Source: Nodularia sp. LEGE 06071
GTDB taxonomy: Bacteria > Cyanobacteriota > Cyanobacteriia > Cyanobacteriales > Nostocaceae
Direction of reading: 5' to 3'
Assembly (NCBI RefSeq): GCF_015207755.1
Contig: NZ_JADEWH010000002.1
Coordinates: 496,001-560,000 of the forward strand
Length of the DNA: 64,000 nucleotides
This document shows positions 19,642 to 29,949 of the stretch, one piece after another (positions within the stretch are counted from its first letter, which is position 1; every line of letters starts with the position of its first letter). The notes beneath the pieces were generated by a model. That model was not told the origin of the DNA. It searched no databases and saw only the letters and a list, made by a program, of their open reading frames with translations. The position numbers and the translations under genes were made by a program.

Positions 19642-19800
19642 GAAAAGCCCTGGCGATATATATCAAGTACATCAAGAAGTCCTGACGATATATATCAAGT
19701 ATATCAAGAAGTCCTGACGATATATATCAAGAAGCCCTGGCGATTAGAAATCGCGGCTACAGAAACGAAGTCCACCTTCGTGGACTAAATTCCAAGTCTT
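19642..19800. repeat. Tandem 32-bp repeats followed by hairpins
   Basis: Units of about 32 bases (GAAGTCCTGACGATATATAT followed by CAAGTATATCAA), two full and one partial, lie between 19642 and 19735. At 19736-19790 come two hairpins: GCGATT-AGA-AATCGC and GAAGTCCAC-CTT-GTGGACT-like. The second part is a sequence often seen dispersed in Nostocales genomes. Spacing is too regular for CRISPR: there are no unique spacers. Confidence 0.65.
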
Positions 19801-19968
19801 GTATTTGTTTAAGTTCATCCAAATGAATCTCAGTTTTGTTTCTTTGAAAGCAGGTGCTTTTTTAGAAAAAATTGGGTATATTGTATTTACAGAAAAAAAG
19901 CTAATTCAATTAGATTGAGTCAATGGAATTGATTACCCATCTCGCCAATATATGAGAAATAAAAAACG

Positions 19969-20598
19969 ATGCCGAATTTAATAATCAAAACATTGTATGA
20001 ATTTTTATCGGAAAAAGGCGAAGTTATTTTAAGAGAATGGACAACTACTGTACCATTAGGTTTTTTATGCTTTTTATTGGGAGTAATTATAATGTTTTTG
20101 TGGAATAAGCAAAGAATGGCTATATTGACGGCTCAAACTAACTTTGCGGAAAAGCAATTATTAGAAAAAACAGAATTAGTACAAAGTTACGAATCAGAAT
20201 TGAAACAATTGAAGGAAAAAAATGATAATTTCCAAGCTAGAGAACAAACCCTTAATTTAAAAGAATTTTCTCTTGATTTAGTCAATAAATTAAAGCAATT
20301 TCATAAAGAGATACAAGAAGAAGAAAATCTCTTATCTTTAAACAAAAAGAATCAAAGTGAAGATGAATATTTCAGTTCATTATATAGTTTTCGTCACCGT
20401 AAAAGTAAAGAATACCGACATAGTTTAAAATATGAAGTCAGAAAGGTTAGATGTTTTTTATTAAAACAATCAAACAAAATTACACAAATTGAGGATTGTA
20501 AAGATTCTCTGGAGCAAGAAATACTTGACACAAATGATGATTTAACAAAAATTTGTGCAATTAAAACTGAAATAGAAATACTTGCTAGATGCTTGTGA
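19969..20598 (+). CDS. Membrane-anchored coiled-coil protein
   Basis: A 209-residue protein with one hydrophobic helix at about residues 27-45 (VPLGFLCFLLGVIIMFLWNK). Long charged helices follow (MAILTAQTNFAEKQLLEKTE; LVQSYESELKQLKEKNDNFQ; ILDTNDDLTKICAIKTEIE) typical of coiled coils. There is no enzymatic motif. It is read in the same direction as the WD40-HNH gene 115 bases downstream and both are strongly A/T-rich. They may form one unit in which this protein is a membrane sensor or anchor. That link is inference from position. Confidence 0.6.
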   Translation: MPNLIIKTLYEFLSEKGEVILREWTTTVPLGFLCFLLGVIIMFLWNKQRMAILTAQTNFAEKQLLEKTELVQSYESELKQLKEKNDNFQAREQTLNLKEFSLDLVNKLKQFHKEIQEEENLLSLNKKNQSEDEYFSSLYSFRHRKSKEYRHSLKYEVRKVRCFLLKQSNKITQIEDCKDSLEQEILDTNDDLTKICAIKTEIEILARCL

Positions 20599-20713
20599 AA
20601 ATAAATTTTACAAAATACGGCATGAGATATCTAAAAAGTTATATACGCTTGCCAATAGGTCTAAGTTAGAAGTTTAAACTTGAATGCTCTTTATAAAATA
20701 GAGGAAAATACTT

Positions 20714-22171
20714 ATGTTAGTAATCACTAATTATCCAAGGGATTGGCAATACAAAACCGTTATATCACATCCAGCAGATACACCTGCTATATGGGTTTAT
20801 GGAATTTCTATTACACCTGATGGTAAAAAACTTGTAAATGCTTATGGCGGTGGAGTATTTATTTGGGATTTAAAGACAGGAAAATTAGACCATTTTCTTG
20901 ATGAACATTCAAAATGTGTTTTCAATTTAGCAATTAGCCCTAATGGGCAAAATTTGGCTAGTGGTAGTTTAGATAAAACAGTTAAAATTTGGAACTTACA
21001 TACTGGTGAATTAATCAGCACTCTTGCTAAACGAGCAGATCCAATCAATTGTGTCGCTTTTAGTCATGATGGAAAAATTCTTGCTTGTGGCGGAACTAAT
21101 AAATATAAGAATGCTGAAGGTAAAACTACCACAACTTATTTGTGGAATCCAGAAACAGAAGAATTAATAGGTACACTTACTGGACATTATCTAAGAGTTC
21201 AGTGTATTGCTTTTTCTCCAAATAATCAGATTATTGTCACTGGTAGTTACGACAAAACAATCAAAGTGTGGGATATAAATACACAAGAATTACTCTACAC
21301 CCTTACAGGACATTTATCATATGTTGGTCATTTACTAATTCTTCCTGATTGTCAGACTTTAATTAGTAGTGGTGGAGGCGGAATAAAATTTTGGAACTTA
21401 ACAACCGGAAAATTACTCAGCGCTTTATCTGAAGATTCAGAATATATTCGTTCTTTCGCTATAAATCATAATTATCAAATACTTGCAAGTACTAATAGTC
21501 CTCATATCAAAATCTGGAATTTACAGACAAAAGAATTAATCCATACTTTAGAATTTTCATGGGCAATTAGTATTACTTTTAGTCCTGATGGTAAATTACT
21601 TGCAAGTGGTAATGCGTTGGGTGAAATACGTGTTTGGGAAATCCCTGATGATTTTCTGATAAAAATACAACAAAAAAATGTGTTATCAGAGATTGTTAAT
21701 ACAGAAATTAATTTAGAAAAAAATGGATATTTCAACCCAGAAAATTTAGAAGATGCAAGAAAGCGGGTAATTACATCTATTGTGCGTCGTCAGGGACAGT
21801 CTACATTTCGCAAAACTCTGATACAAGTTTACAATTGCAAATGTGTCATAACAGGTTGTAATGCAGAACAAGTTTTAGAAGCTGCTCATATCATTCCTTA
21901 TCTTGGTTCTGATACTAACCATCCAACAAATGGGCTACTTTTAAGAGCAGATATTCATACACTATTTGATTTGTACCTAATTGCAATCAATCCAGATAAA
22001 ATGACTGTAGAAATATCAAATCATTTAAAGAATACTTCCTATGGTGATTTAGCTGGAAATCCTATACTAATTCCGCAAAATGAAGATTATAAACCCAATA
22101 AACAAGCTCTTGAAAAACATTACCAAATTTTTTATGAAAAACAAAATTGTTTATACAATACAAAAATCTAA
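20714..22171 (+). CDS. WD40 beta-propeller fused to a C-terminal HNH endonuclease
   Basis: The 485-residue protein has seven WD40 units (about residues 15-318; for example NLASGSLDKTVKIWNLHTGE, IIVTGSYDKTIKVWDINTQE, KLLASGNALGEIRVWEI). After a linker comes an HNH_2-type nuclease domain (about 350-475): RRQGQSTFRKTLIQVYNCKC, VITGC, VLEAAHIIPY with the catalytic His, and NGLLLRADIHTLFDLYLIAI with the conserved Asn and His. WD40 domains bind partners and HNH domains cut DNA; the pairing suggests a nuclease steered by protein recognition. GAGGAAA precedes ATG 20714. Its stop overlaps the convergent xisI stop. No homologue with known function comes to mind. Confidence 0.85.
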   Translation: MLVITNYPRDWQYKTVISHPADTPAIWVYGISITPDGKKLVNAYGGGVFIWDLKTGKLDHFLDEHSKCVFNLAISPNGQNLASGSLDKTVKIWNLHTGELISTLAKRADPINCVAFSHDGKILACGGTNKYKNAEGKTTTTYLWNPETEELIGTLTGHYLRVQCIAFSPNNQIIVTGSYDKTIKVWDINTQELLYTLTGHLSYVGHLLILPDCQTLISSGGGGIKFWNLTTGKLLSALSEDSEYIRSFAINHNYQILASTNSPHIKIWNLQTKELIHTLEFSWAISITFSPDGKLLASGNALGEIRVWEIPDDFLIKIQQKNVLSEIVNTEINLEKNGYFNPENLEDARKRVITSIVRRQGQSTFRKTLIQVYNCKCVITGCNAEQVLEAAHIIPYLGSDTNHPTNGLLLRADIHTLFDLYLIAINPDKMTVEISNHLKNTSYGDLAGNPILIPQNEDYKPNKQALEKHYQIFYEKQNCLYNTKI

Positions 22172-22497
22172 ACTGATGCAAAACCAGTAAACTGTCTGAC
22201 ATGAGGCGCTCTAAAACCTAAAACTATATCCGTTTTTGGTACTCCTAACTCTACTAACTCATTAGCAATTCCTTCCTCAGTCAAATCGCGCTGAATCCAA
22301 ATTTTGCCATCTTTAATATCCACGTGAATAACAGAACCATAAGCCCGTTTTTCATCTTCCCATCCTACATGAACTACAAGATAGCGATTTCTTTGACAAT
22401 CGAAAATTAACTCTTTTTCTGTTCCTTCAGAGAAATGATTTTCTGTATGTCTTCCTAAAACAGTTTGGACTAATTCTGAGTAATTCATTCCTTCCAT
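22168..22497 (-). CDS. xisI: XisI, second copy
   Basis: A 109-residue XisI paralogue (YGSVIHVDIKDGKIWIQRDL, ANELVELGVPKTDIVLGFRA, VRQFTGFASV) clearly different from the copy at 17847, so not part of the recent duplication. It overlaps its own xisH by 13 bases, and its stop overlaps the WD40-HNH stop by four. The true start may be the fourth codon (MNYSELVQT). Confidence 0.9.
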   Translation of the reverse strand: MEGMNYSELVQTVLGRHTENHFSEGTEKELIFDCQRNRYLVVHVGWEDEKRAYGSVIHVDIKDGKIWIQRDLTEEGIANELVELGVPKTDIVLGFRAPHVRQFTGFASV

Positions 22498-22901
22498 AAA
22501 ACAATCTCCTGTTTCTTAGTTTCAAATATGAGCAACTTTAACTGATGTTCAGAAATTACTTCTTGAATAAACGGAATTATAAAAAACTCTGTATATATTT
22601 CATAACTAATTGCTAAATATAAAACACGCTCAGGTTGTTTTTTTCTCAAAACAGAACGGTAATTAAGTGTTTGTCCTAAAGCCGTATGAAATTCACTTAT
22701 GTCTGATTTACCTAGAAAAGATTTGACTTCAACTGCTATCTTTTGCCCCTCTTTTTCAGCAGCTAAAAGCCTTTCTGCTCCCAAATCAATATAAAATTCA
22801 ATCCCGTCTATTGTCATAGACAAAGGATCATGAGTTATAGACCAACTATCTTTTTCTAAAGCTACACGAACTGCGTCATGAAAGATATCTTTCGCTGGCA
22901 T
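22485..22901 (-). CDS. xisH: XisH, second copy
   Basis: A 138-residue XisH with the usual start MPAKDIFHDAVRVALEKDSW and the nuclease-like stretch IDLGAERLLAAEKEGQKIAV then EVKSF. Same length as the first copy but only partly similar, so the two xisHI pairs came from different lineages. The pair faces the WD40-HNH gene tail to tail. Confidence 0.92.
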   Translation of the reverse strand: MPAKDIFHDAVRVALEKDSWSITHDPLSMTIDGIEFYIDLGAERLLAAEKEGQKIAVEVKSFLGKSDISEFHTALGQTLNYRSVLRKKQPERVLYLAISYEIYTEFFIIPFIQEVISEHQLKLLIFETKKQEIVLWKE

Positions 22902-23105
22902 GGAAAGTTAAAATAATATTTTCTATATTATCACACCTATCCTTGTACGTAAGCTAAGTAAGTAGGTGCTAAAATCGACAAAACCTTTGCGATTGCTTCA
23001 TTTCACTTCGTTCCATTCGCAATGACATACATTCAGATTTTTACACCGGCCTACTTATTCCCCTCTCTCTGCGCCTCTGCGCCTCTGCGTGAAACCCAAA
23101 AAAAA

Positions 23106-23129
23106 GGGATAAGCTCAAAAGCCTATCCC
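23106..23129 (-). terminator. Rho-independent terminator of ahcY
   Basis: On the minus strand GGGATAGGCT pairs with AGCTTATCCC (one mismatch) across a short loop, and eight T residues follow. It lies 26 bases past the ahcY stop. Confidence 0.8.
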
Positions 23130-23154
23130 CAAAAAATCAATTAATCAACAAAGA

Positions 23155-24802
<1,648 letters not shown>

Positions 24803-26623
24803 GTGCGCTGTGAATTTTTGGCGATCGCCAAGGAAGTCCTGTTGTCCAATTTTGCTTCTATAAAGCAGAGACAGGCATTATTAGACGAAAATTGCCTTGG
24901 TAATAGCCAAAATGCTGCAAAGCAGATGCCAGGTTTGGATGTATCTAATCAAGCCGGACACCCACCGATAAGGCGGATATCACCCAAAGGGATTTTAGGT
25001 AGAGGTGTGATGCTAACAATGGCCAGTTCAATGGCTATAGCTGTTGTTTCTATCCCAAAAGCTTCAGCTCAGATTCCCATGTTGCCTTTCCTACAATCTC
25101 CTAATGGTGGAAGTAGCGAAGCCGATAACAGAACTGTTTCTGAGTGGATTTATGTGGACGGCTACGAAGTATTTCAGATAGCAGGAACAAGAAGCAATTT
25201 GTCGGAACGTTCCCGAAGTATTCAACAAAGTTTAAATCTCATCCGCCAAAGTTACTTAAGTTCATCTGAACGAGAAATTAAGATTGAAACCCGGACACAA
25301 AATGGATTACCAGTAATTTATGTGAATGGTCAATACCTGATGACCGTGACGACCGAAGATGCCAATCTGCGAAGACAAGATCCAGCTGTATCGGCAATTG
25401 AAATTACTGAACAATTGAAAAGAGCCTTGCAACGATCTAGCAGGGAGAGAACTACTGATATTTTAATCAGACAAGCTCAAGTGGCTGGGGGTATTGGACT
25501 GTTAATGGTTGTGTTGAGTGGGGGAGTATATTATTTAGAACGCCGTTCAAAACAAAAGTCAACACACCCCATCCTCCCGATTGCAGATGATGCCCAACAG
25601 CTGACAACTAAACTCAATCAACAGCAAGATAAAGATATTAAGGAAGTCAAAAAAAGACTGTTTCAATTAACTCAAGCCGGAATTTGGGGATCTGGAATTG
25701 TTTTCATTTTGGGTCTATTTCCTTATACGCGAGCATTTCAAGTGGGGATTCTCTCAGTTGCCCAGATTCCTTTGAGATTGGGTATTGTGATCCTCGGCGT
25801 TTACGTAGCAATTCGTTTCACCTATGCTCTGATTGACCGCTTCACCTCTACTCTAATTAGCAGTGGTGTTTTATTAAACTCAGAAGCGAATAAACGGATG
25901 CAACTGCGAGTTTCGACATTTTCAGGTGTGTCTAAAAGTATCACTACTGGTATTTTGTTGGCAGTTGGTACTTTACTATCCCTGGTTGCTTTGGGTATAG
26001 ATATTGTGCCTTTATTAGCAGGTGCTGGTTTAATTGGTGTGGCATTATCTCTGGCTTCCCAAAGTTTAATCAAAGATGCCATTAACGGCTTCCTGGTAAT
26101 CGTCGAAGATCAATATGCTTTAGGCGATGTGATCGCTGTGGGAGATGTGGGAGGCTTAGTAGAAACTCTCAATCTGCGGATTACTCAGTTGCGGGATGCT
26201 GAAGGGCGTTTGATTACGATTCCCAATAGTGAAATTAAAGTTGTGGCCAATCTTTCTAGCCGTTGGTCACGGGCTGATTTAACGATTCCAGTTGCTTACC
26301 AAAATAACATTGATGATGCTTTGAAGTTGCTTCAACAGGTAGGCTTGGAGATGAATCAAGATCCGCTCTGGAAACGTCTGATCATCGCACCACCTGAAGT
26401 TCTGGGAATAGATAACTTTGGCGATCGCGGTTTGATGATTCGTGTCTGGATTAAGACATTACCCCTCAAGCAATGGGATGTGGGGCGAGAGTTTCGCCGT
26501 CGCTTGAAAATCACCTTTGATCAGGCCGGATTCTCTATTCCTGTACCTCAACAAGGTATTTGGTTAAATGAAGGTCAATCGCTGCACTCGGAAGTTAATG
26601 GCAAATCGGAAAATAATTCGTAA
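24803..26623 (+). CDS. MscS-family mechanosensitive channel, large form
   Basis: A 606-residue channel. The N-terminal part contains a hydrophobic segment ending in ASAQIP (about residues 70-93), probably a signal or first helix, then a periplasmic domain (about 100-215). Membrane helices follow at about 228-245 and 300-400. The pore-lining region is DIVPLLAGAGLIGVALSLAS then QSLIKDAINGFLVIVEDQYA, the conserved TM3 of MscS proteins. A beta domain comes next (VGDVGGLVETLNLRITQLRD, TIPNSEI) and an alpha/beta cytoplasmic part. It should open under membrane tension during hypo-osmotic shock. GTG start at 24803 lies seven bases after AAGGAGG. Confidence 0.9.
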   Translation: MRCEFLAIAKEVLLSNFASIKQRQALLDENCLGNSQNAAKQMPGLDVSNQAGHPPIRRISPKGILGRGVMLTMASSMAIAVVSIPKASAQIPMLPFLQSPNGGSSEADNRTVSEWIYVDGYEVFQIAGTRSNLSERSRSIQQSLNLIRQSYLSSSEREIKIETRTQNGLPVIYVNGQYLMTVTTEDANLRRQDPAVSAIEITEQLKRALQRSSRERTTDILIRQAQVAGGIGLLMVVLSGGVYYLERRSKQKSTHPILPIADDAQQLTTKLNQQQDKDIKEVKKRLFQLTQAGIWGSGIVFILGLFPYTRAFQVGILSVAQIPLRLGIVILGVYVAIRFTYALIDRFTSTLISSGVLLNSEANKRMQLRVSTFSGVSKSITTGILLAVGTLLSLVALGIDIVPLLAGAGLIGVALSLASQSLIKDAINGFLVIVEDQYALGDVIAVGDVGGLVETLNLRITQLRDAEGRLITIPNSEIKVVANLSSRWSRADLTIPVAYQNNIDDALKLLQQVGLEMNQDPLWKRLIIAPPEVLGIDNFGDRGLMIRVWIKTLPLKQWDVGREFRRRLKITFDQAGFSIPVPQQGIWLNEGQSLHSEVNGKSENNS

Positions 26624-26752
26624 TTGATAATTCGTAATTCGTAGTTGCAATCAGTGAGTATTTGTACCTGCCATTAATTTCAAACCACCAAATCTACGAT
26701 TTAGGTCGGGCTTCTACCCTCTGAATTACGAATTACGAATTACGAATTAGTA
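26617..26752. repeat. Inverted array of GAATTAC-type heptamers
   Basis: Units of TAATTCG at 26617-26642 are answered by GAATTACGAATTACGAATTA at 26727-26748, so the segment can fold into a long A/T-rich stem. Heptamer repeats of the STRR type. It may also end transcription of the channel gene. Confidence 0.65.
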
Positions 26753-26891
26753 ATTATTCCATGACCAGCAAATAGCCTCTTGTCATGCTAGAACAATTGT
26801 ACTATAATAGGTTATAGCGCTCACAAAGCCTAGTGAAGAGTAAAACGGCTCTACCAAAGAGTTCTGGAAGATGGATATAAGGGTTAGTTCA

Positions 26892-27155
26892 ATGATGAAG
26901 CATTATATTCTCAACCTCAATCCGACTGCCAAGCATGAATGGGATCGATGTATTTTACGTGACCCACTGACTGCAAAACGTCCGGACATTGCTAAATTAA
27001 TCGCTGAAGCTGTTGGTACTGACACTGGTAGTTATTTAGTGAGTGTGAATATTGAAGTCCAAGTTTTAGAACAAGCTGCCGTATCTCAATCTGAACAACT
27101 CTCACTGCCATTCTCAGAAGTAAATATCCCGTCACAATTGCGAGAAGCGGCGTAA
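26892..27155 (+). CDS. Small conserved-looking protein of unknown function
   Basis: I read 87 residues from ATG 26892 (MMKHYILNLNPTAKHEWDRC); AAGGG stands nine bases before it. A start at 26871 would add seven residues but has no well-placed ribosome site. The fold looks alpha/beta: LRDPLTAKRPDIAKLIAEAV, TDTGSYLVSVNIEVQVLEQA, and an acidic tail. Function unknown. It is followed 44 bases later by another small gene on the same strand, so the two are probably co-transcribed. Confidence 0.6.
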   Translation: MMKHYILNLNPTAKHEWDRCILRDPLTAKRPDIAKLIAEAVGTDTGSYLVSVNIEVQVLEQAAVSQSEQLSLPFSEVNIPSQLREAA

Positions 27156-27199
27156 GAGTTGGGGAGTCGGGAGTATTTTTTTATGAGGAAGATGATTTG

Positions 27200-27571
27200 A
27201 TGCTGGAACTAAGTCATTATCCCACTGCGATCGCGCAAGCTGCCCAACAGGTGAATGAAGTAGATTCCCAGTTGATGGCGGTGCAGCAGCAGATTGACCG
27301 ATTTGAAGGTAATGCCGATCGCGCTGCTGCTTTTGATATGGATTTGAAAAATGATGCCCAACGCAAAGCCCGTCGCTTTGAAGTTTTGCTGGTGAATCAA
27401 GAATATCAAAAGGCTATGGATACTCAGATTCGCTTAACTGTGGCCAAAGCCAATGCGATCGCTCAGTTAGAATATCTGCGTAACCAGTTCAGTGTAGCTA
27501 AATTAGAAGCAAGATTAGCGATCGCGCATCAACTTACTGATTTTGAATCTCGTGAATTAGTCGGTTTGTAG
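27200..27571 (+). CDS. Helical protein, partner of the preceding small gene
   Basis: A 123-residue helical protein (YPTAIAQAAQQVNEVDSQLM, VQQQIDRFEGNADRAAAFDM, LKNDAQRKARRFEVLLVNQE) with coiled-coil heptads. No enzymatic motif is visible. ATG 27200 follows GAGGAAG; a TTG one codon earlier is less likely. The composition and length recall small accessory genes of prophage type, but nothing phage-like stands nearby. Its stop touches the end of the convergent glycosyltransferase gene. Confidence 0.6.
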   Translation: MLELSHYPTAIAQAAQQVNEVDSQLMAVQQQIDRFEGNADRAAAFDMDLKNDAQRKARRFEVLLVNQEYQKAMDTQIRLTVAKANAIAQLEYLRNQFSVAKLEARLAIAHQLTDFESRELVGL

Positions 27572-28729
27572 TCATCTCTTAAATTTGTTCACTGATAACT
27601 GATTTAATAGTTGAGCAATTTGCTGATTAATCGCTACTATATCAAAACGCTGACCTGCGATCGCTTTGGCATGATTAGCTATGGTTGCAGTGATTTCGGT
27701 TTCTGCAACACAAGTATTAATCACCTGTGCCAATTCCGTAATTTCTCCAGGTGTCACCAAATAACCATTAACACCGTGTTCCACTAATTCCATTGCGCCC
27801 CCAGCCTTAGCGGCTACTACAGGCGTACCGCATAGCATCGCCTCCACAATCACTCTCCCAAAAGGTTCTGGGGCTGTTGAGGTGTGTGCTACCAAGTCAC
27901 AAGCTGCCATTAACTGGGGAACATCTGCCCGAAATCCTAAAAATTTGACGCGGTTTTCTAATTTCAAGCTGGTAACTTGTTCATGCAATTGTTGGACATA
28001 ATCTTGTTCGCCAAACAGGGCATCACCAACCAAAATTACTGTCACTTCTGGCGGACATTCAGACAAAGCCGCAATTAAAATATGCTGCCCTTTCCAAGGT
28101 GCAAGTCGGCTGAAGTGTCCAACGACAAACTTTCCTTCTAGCCCTAACTGTTGCTGTAATTGTTTAACTTCAGATGCAGCAGATTGATAATTTTGGCAAT
28201 CAAAACCATTATAAACAATTTCCGTGAGTTTGGCGTTTCCTCCTGCTTGGATAAACGCTGTTTGAGTAGCTTGAGAATTAGCAATTACTAATGAAGCAAA
28301 ACGATTTGCTAAAGTAACGGCAATCCGCAAATTAGTTTGGCTAAAGTGTTGTGAACAAAGAATATCATGTAAGTGATAAACCAAGGGACGACGGGCTAAA
28401 AAGCTCGCCAGTGCGCCAATAACTAAAGCTTTTTGGGTATTGGCGTAGATCAGATCATATTCTTTAGCTGTTTGTACCACCTTGGCTAATAGTGGGGCAA
28501 GTTGTCCGATACTCGCCAAAGATTGCAACAAATTGCTTTGTTTGCGAACTTGAATTGCTTGAGTTGCGAAAACTTCAACCGGGATATGATGCTGCTGTAG
28601 TAACTTTCTAAAATCACCATCTGCAAACAAACCTACCAAAGCGCGATCGCCATAAGGTTTAGCAATATCTATTAAACACAATTCAGCACCACCAGGTTTA
28701 CCGCTTTGGTCTAAAAACAGAATTTTCAT
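27572..28729 (-). CDS. Family 4 glycosyltransferase (GT-B fold)
   Basis: A 385-residue GT4 enzyme. The N-terminal Rossmann half begins KILFLDQSGKPGGAELCLID. The C-terminal half shows VGHFSRLAPWKGQHILIAAL (nucleotide-phosphate Arg/Lys region), VKFLGFRADVPQLMAACDLV and the ExxxxxxxE signature EPFGRVIVEAMLCGTPVVA. It retains sugar configuration and uses an NDP-sugar; donor and acceptor are unknown. The second GT4 gene lies 50 bases upstream on the same strand, so both likely act in one polysaccharide or glycolipid pathway. Confidence 0.9.
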   Translation of the reverse strand: MKILFLDQSGKPGGAELCLIDIAKPYGDRALVGLFADGDFRKLLQQHHIPVEVFATQAIQVRKQSNLLQSLASIGQLAPLLAKVVQTAKEYDLIYANTQKALVIGALASFLARRPLVYHLHDILCSQHFSQTNLRIAVTLANRFASLVIANSQATQTAFIQAGGNAKLTEIVYNGFDCQNYQSAASEVKQLQQQLGLEGKFVVGHFSRLAPWKGQHILIAALSECPPEVTVILVGDALFGEQDYVQQLHEQVTSLKLENRVKFLGFRADVPQLMAACDLVAHTSTAPEPFGRVIVEAMLCGTPVVAAKAGGAMELVEHGVNGYLVTPGEITELAQVINTCVAETEITATIANHAKAIAGQRFDIVAINQQIAQLLNQLSVNKFKR

Positions 28730-28779
28730 ATATTATAATTTTTGTGGTGTAATCTACAATCAATTATTTCGCAGCAATA

Positions 28780-29949
28780 TCAAGCCAAGAGAACCTGCCG
28801 CACTTGCTGAGTTATATGTTGCCAATCAAAATTAGTCACTGCATACTCACGACAGGCTGATCGGGAAGGAATTGATAAATTACCCAAAAGTATCTGTGCT
28901 AATTTTTCTGCAATAGCTGGAGCCTCGGCAGAATCACTAATTAAATCTGGGGAAAATGATGATAAAATTTCTGGCATTCCCCCGATTGGGGTACATAAAA
29001 CTGGAGTTCCACAAGCTAAAGATTCGATAATTGCTAATCCAAACCCTTCAAAAGATTGGCTGGGCATGATTGTTAATTCAGCAGCTTGGTAAGCTAGGGG
29101 TAATTGGGCATCAGGGAGAAAACCTAAAAATTTCACGTTGTCTTTTAAGCCTAATTCTGCAACCTGTTGTTGTAGTGTAGCTTGCATATGACCACGACCG
29201 GCGATCGCCAGCCAAACATCAGGAACTTGGGGCTTAATCATCACCAGCGCCTGTAGTAATTTGTCAATTCCAACTCGCTGGACTAAGCGACGGGATGTAA
29301 AGAGGATGCGGCGATTTTCCGGCCAGTCTAGCTGCTGACGGGCGGATTGGCGTGATAAGTTGCCTTGAAACCAATTAATATTCACTCCCCCAGGGATAAT
29401 ATGAATTTTGCTCCAAGGTATTTGATACTGTTGATGTAAAATATTACCGAATGCTTTACTGAGAACAATAAAGCGATCGCAACGATTATAGGTGCTTTGT
29501 TCGATTAACCGTCGCTTGAGAAAAAGAGCGAGTTGATGATTAACAGTTTCCTGCTGACTTTCAGCAGCCCAAGGGCCATGAAAGTTAAAAGTGATGGGTA
29601 CACCTTTGGGCAGAAGATCCAAAATCGGAAAGCTATATAGTGCAAAATGCAGATTAATTGCATCTGGTTTGCTGACTCGTGTTTTCTGAAATTTGTGACG
29701 AATAGATACAAGTCTTTGCCAAATTGCCTGATTTGGATCAGCCAAATTCGTCAGCTTCATTGGCACATTTAATTCAGTTTCTGGTAAACCAACTCCACAT
29801 AGTTCTATTTTGTCTTCATTGGCTGCTAATTGATGAGTTAGTTCATAAATATACCTTTCTAATCCGCCGGGAGTTTTGGGAAACCAGCCGATTCCCAATG
29901 TAAGAATCGATGCCGATGTTGAATTAAAATGTTCTTTTTTACCTTCCAC
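28780..29949 (-). CDS. Family 4 glycosyltransferase (GT-B fold)
   Basis: A 389-residue GT4 enzyme: LTLGIGWFPKTPGGLERYIY at the N-terminus, GPWAAESQ, RILFTSRRLVQRVGIDKLLQ in the donor domain, VKFLGFLPDAQLPLAYQAAE and the signature EGFGLAIIESLACGTPVLC. The predicted start is GTG 29949, with AGGAG eight bases before it. First gene of a two-gene unit with 27572-28729. An 850-base non-coding region separates it from the divergent NHL-like gene at 30801. Confidence 0.9.
   Translation of the reverse strand: MEGKKEHFNSTSASILTLGIGWFPKTPGGLERYIYELTHQLAANEDKIELCGVGLPETELNVPMKLTNLADPNQAIWQRLVSIRHKFQKTRVSKPDAINLHFALYSFPILDLLPKGVPITFNFHGPWAAESQQETVNHQLALFLKRRLIEQSTYNRCDRFIVLSKAFGNILHQQYQIPWSKIHIIPGGVNINWFQGNLSRQSARQQLDWPENRRILFTSRRLVQRVGIDKLLQALVMIKPQVPDVWLAIAGRGHMQATLQQQVAELGLKDNVKFLGFLPDAQLPLAYQAAELTIMPSQSFEGFGLAIIESLACGTPVLCTPIGGMPEILSSFSPDLISDSAEAPAIAEKLAQILLGNLSIPSRSACREYAVTNFDWQHITQQVRQVLLA

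Noticed and set aside
19642-19735. Possible CRISPR array
   Set aside because: Only about three units, directly tandem with no unique spacers, and no cas genes in the window.
16696-22901. An fdxN-type excisable element controlled by the xisHI genes
   Set aside because: No large serine recombinase (xisF) and no matching attachment repeats are visible in the window; xisHI alone does not indicate an excision element.
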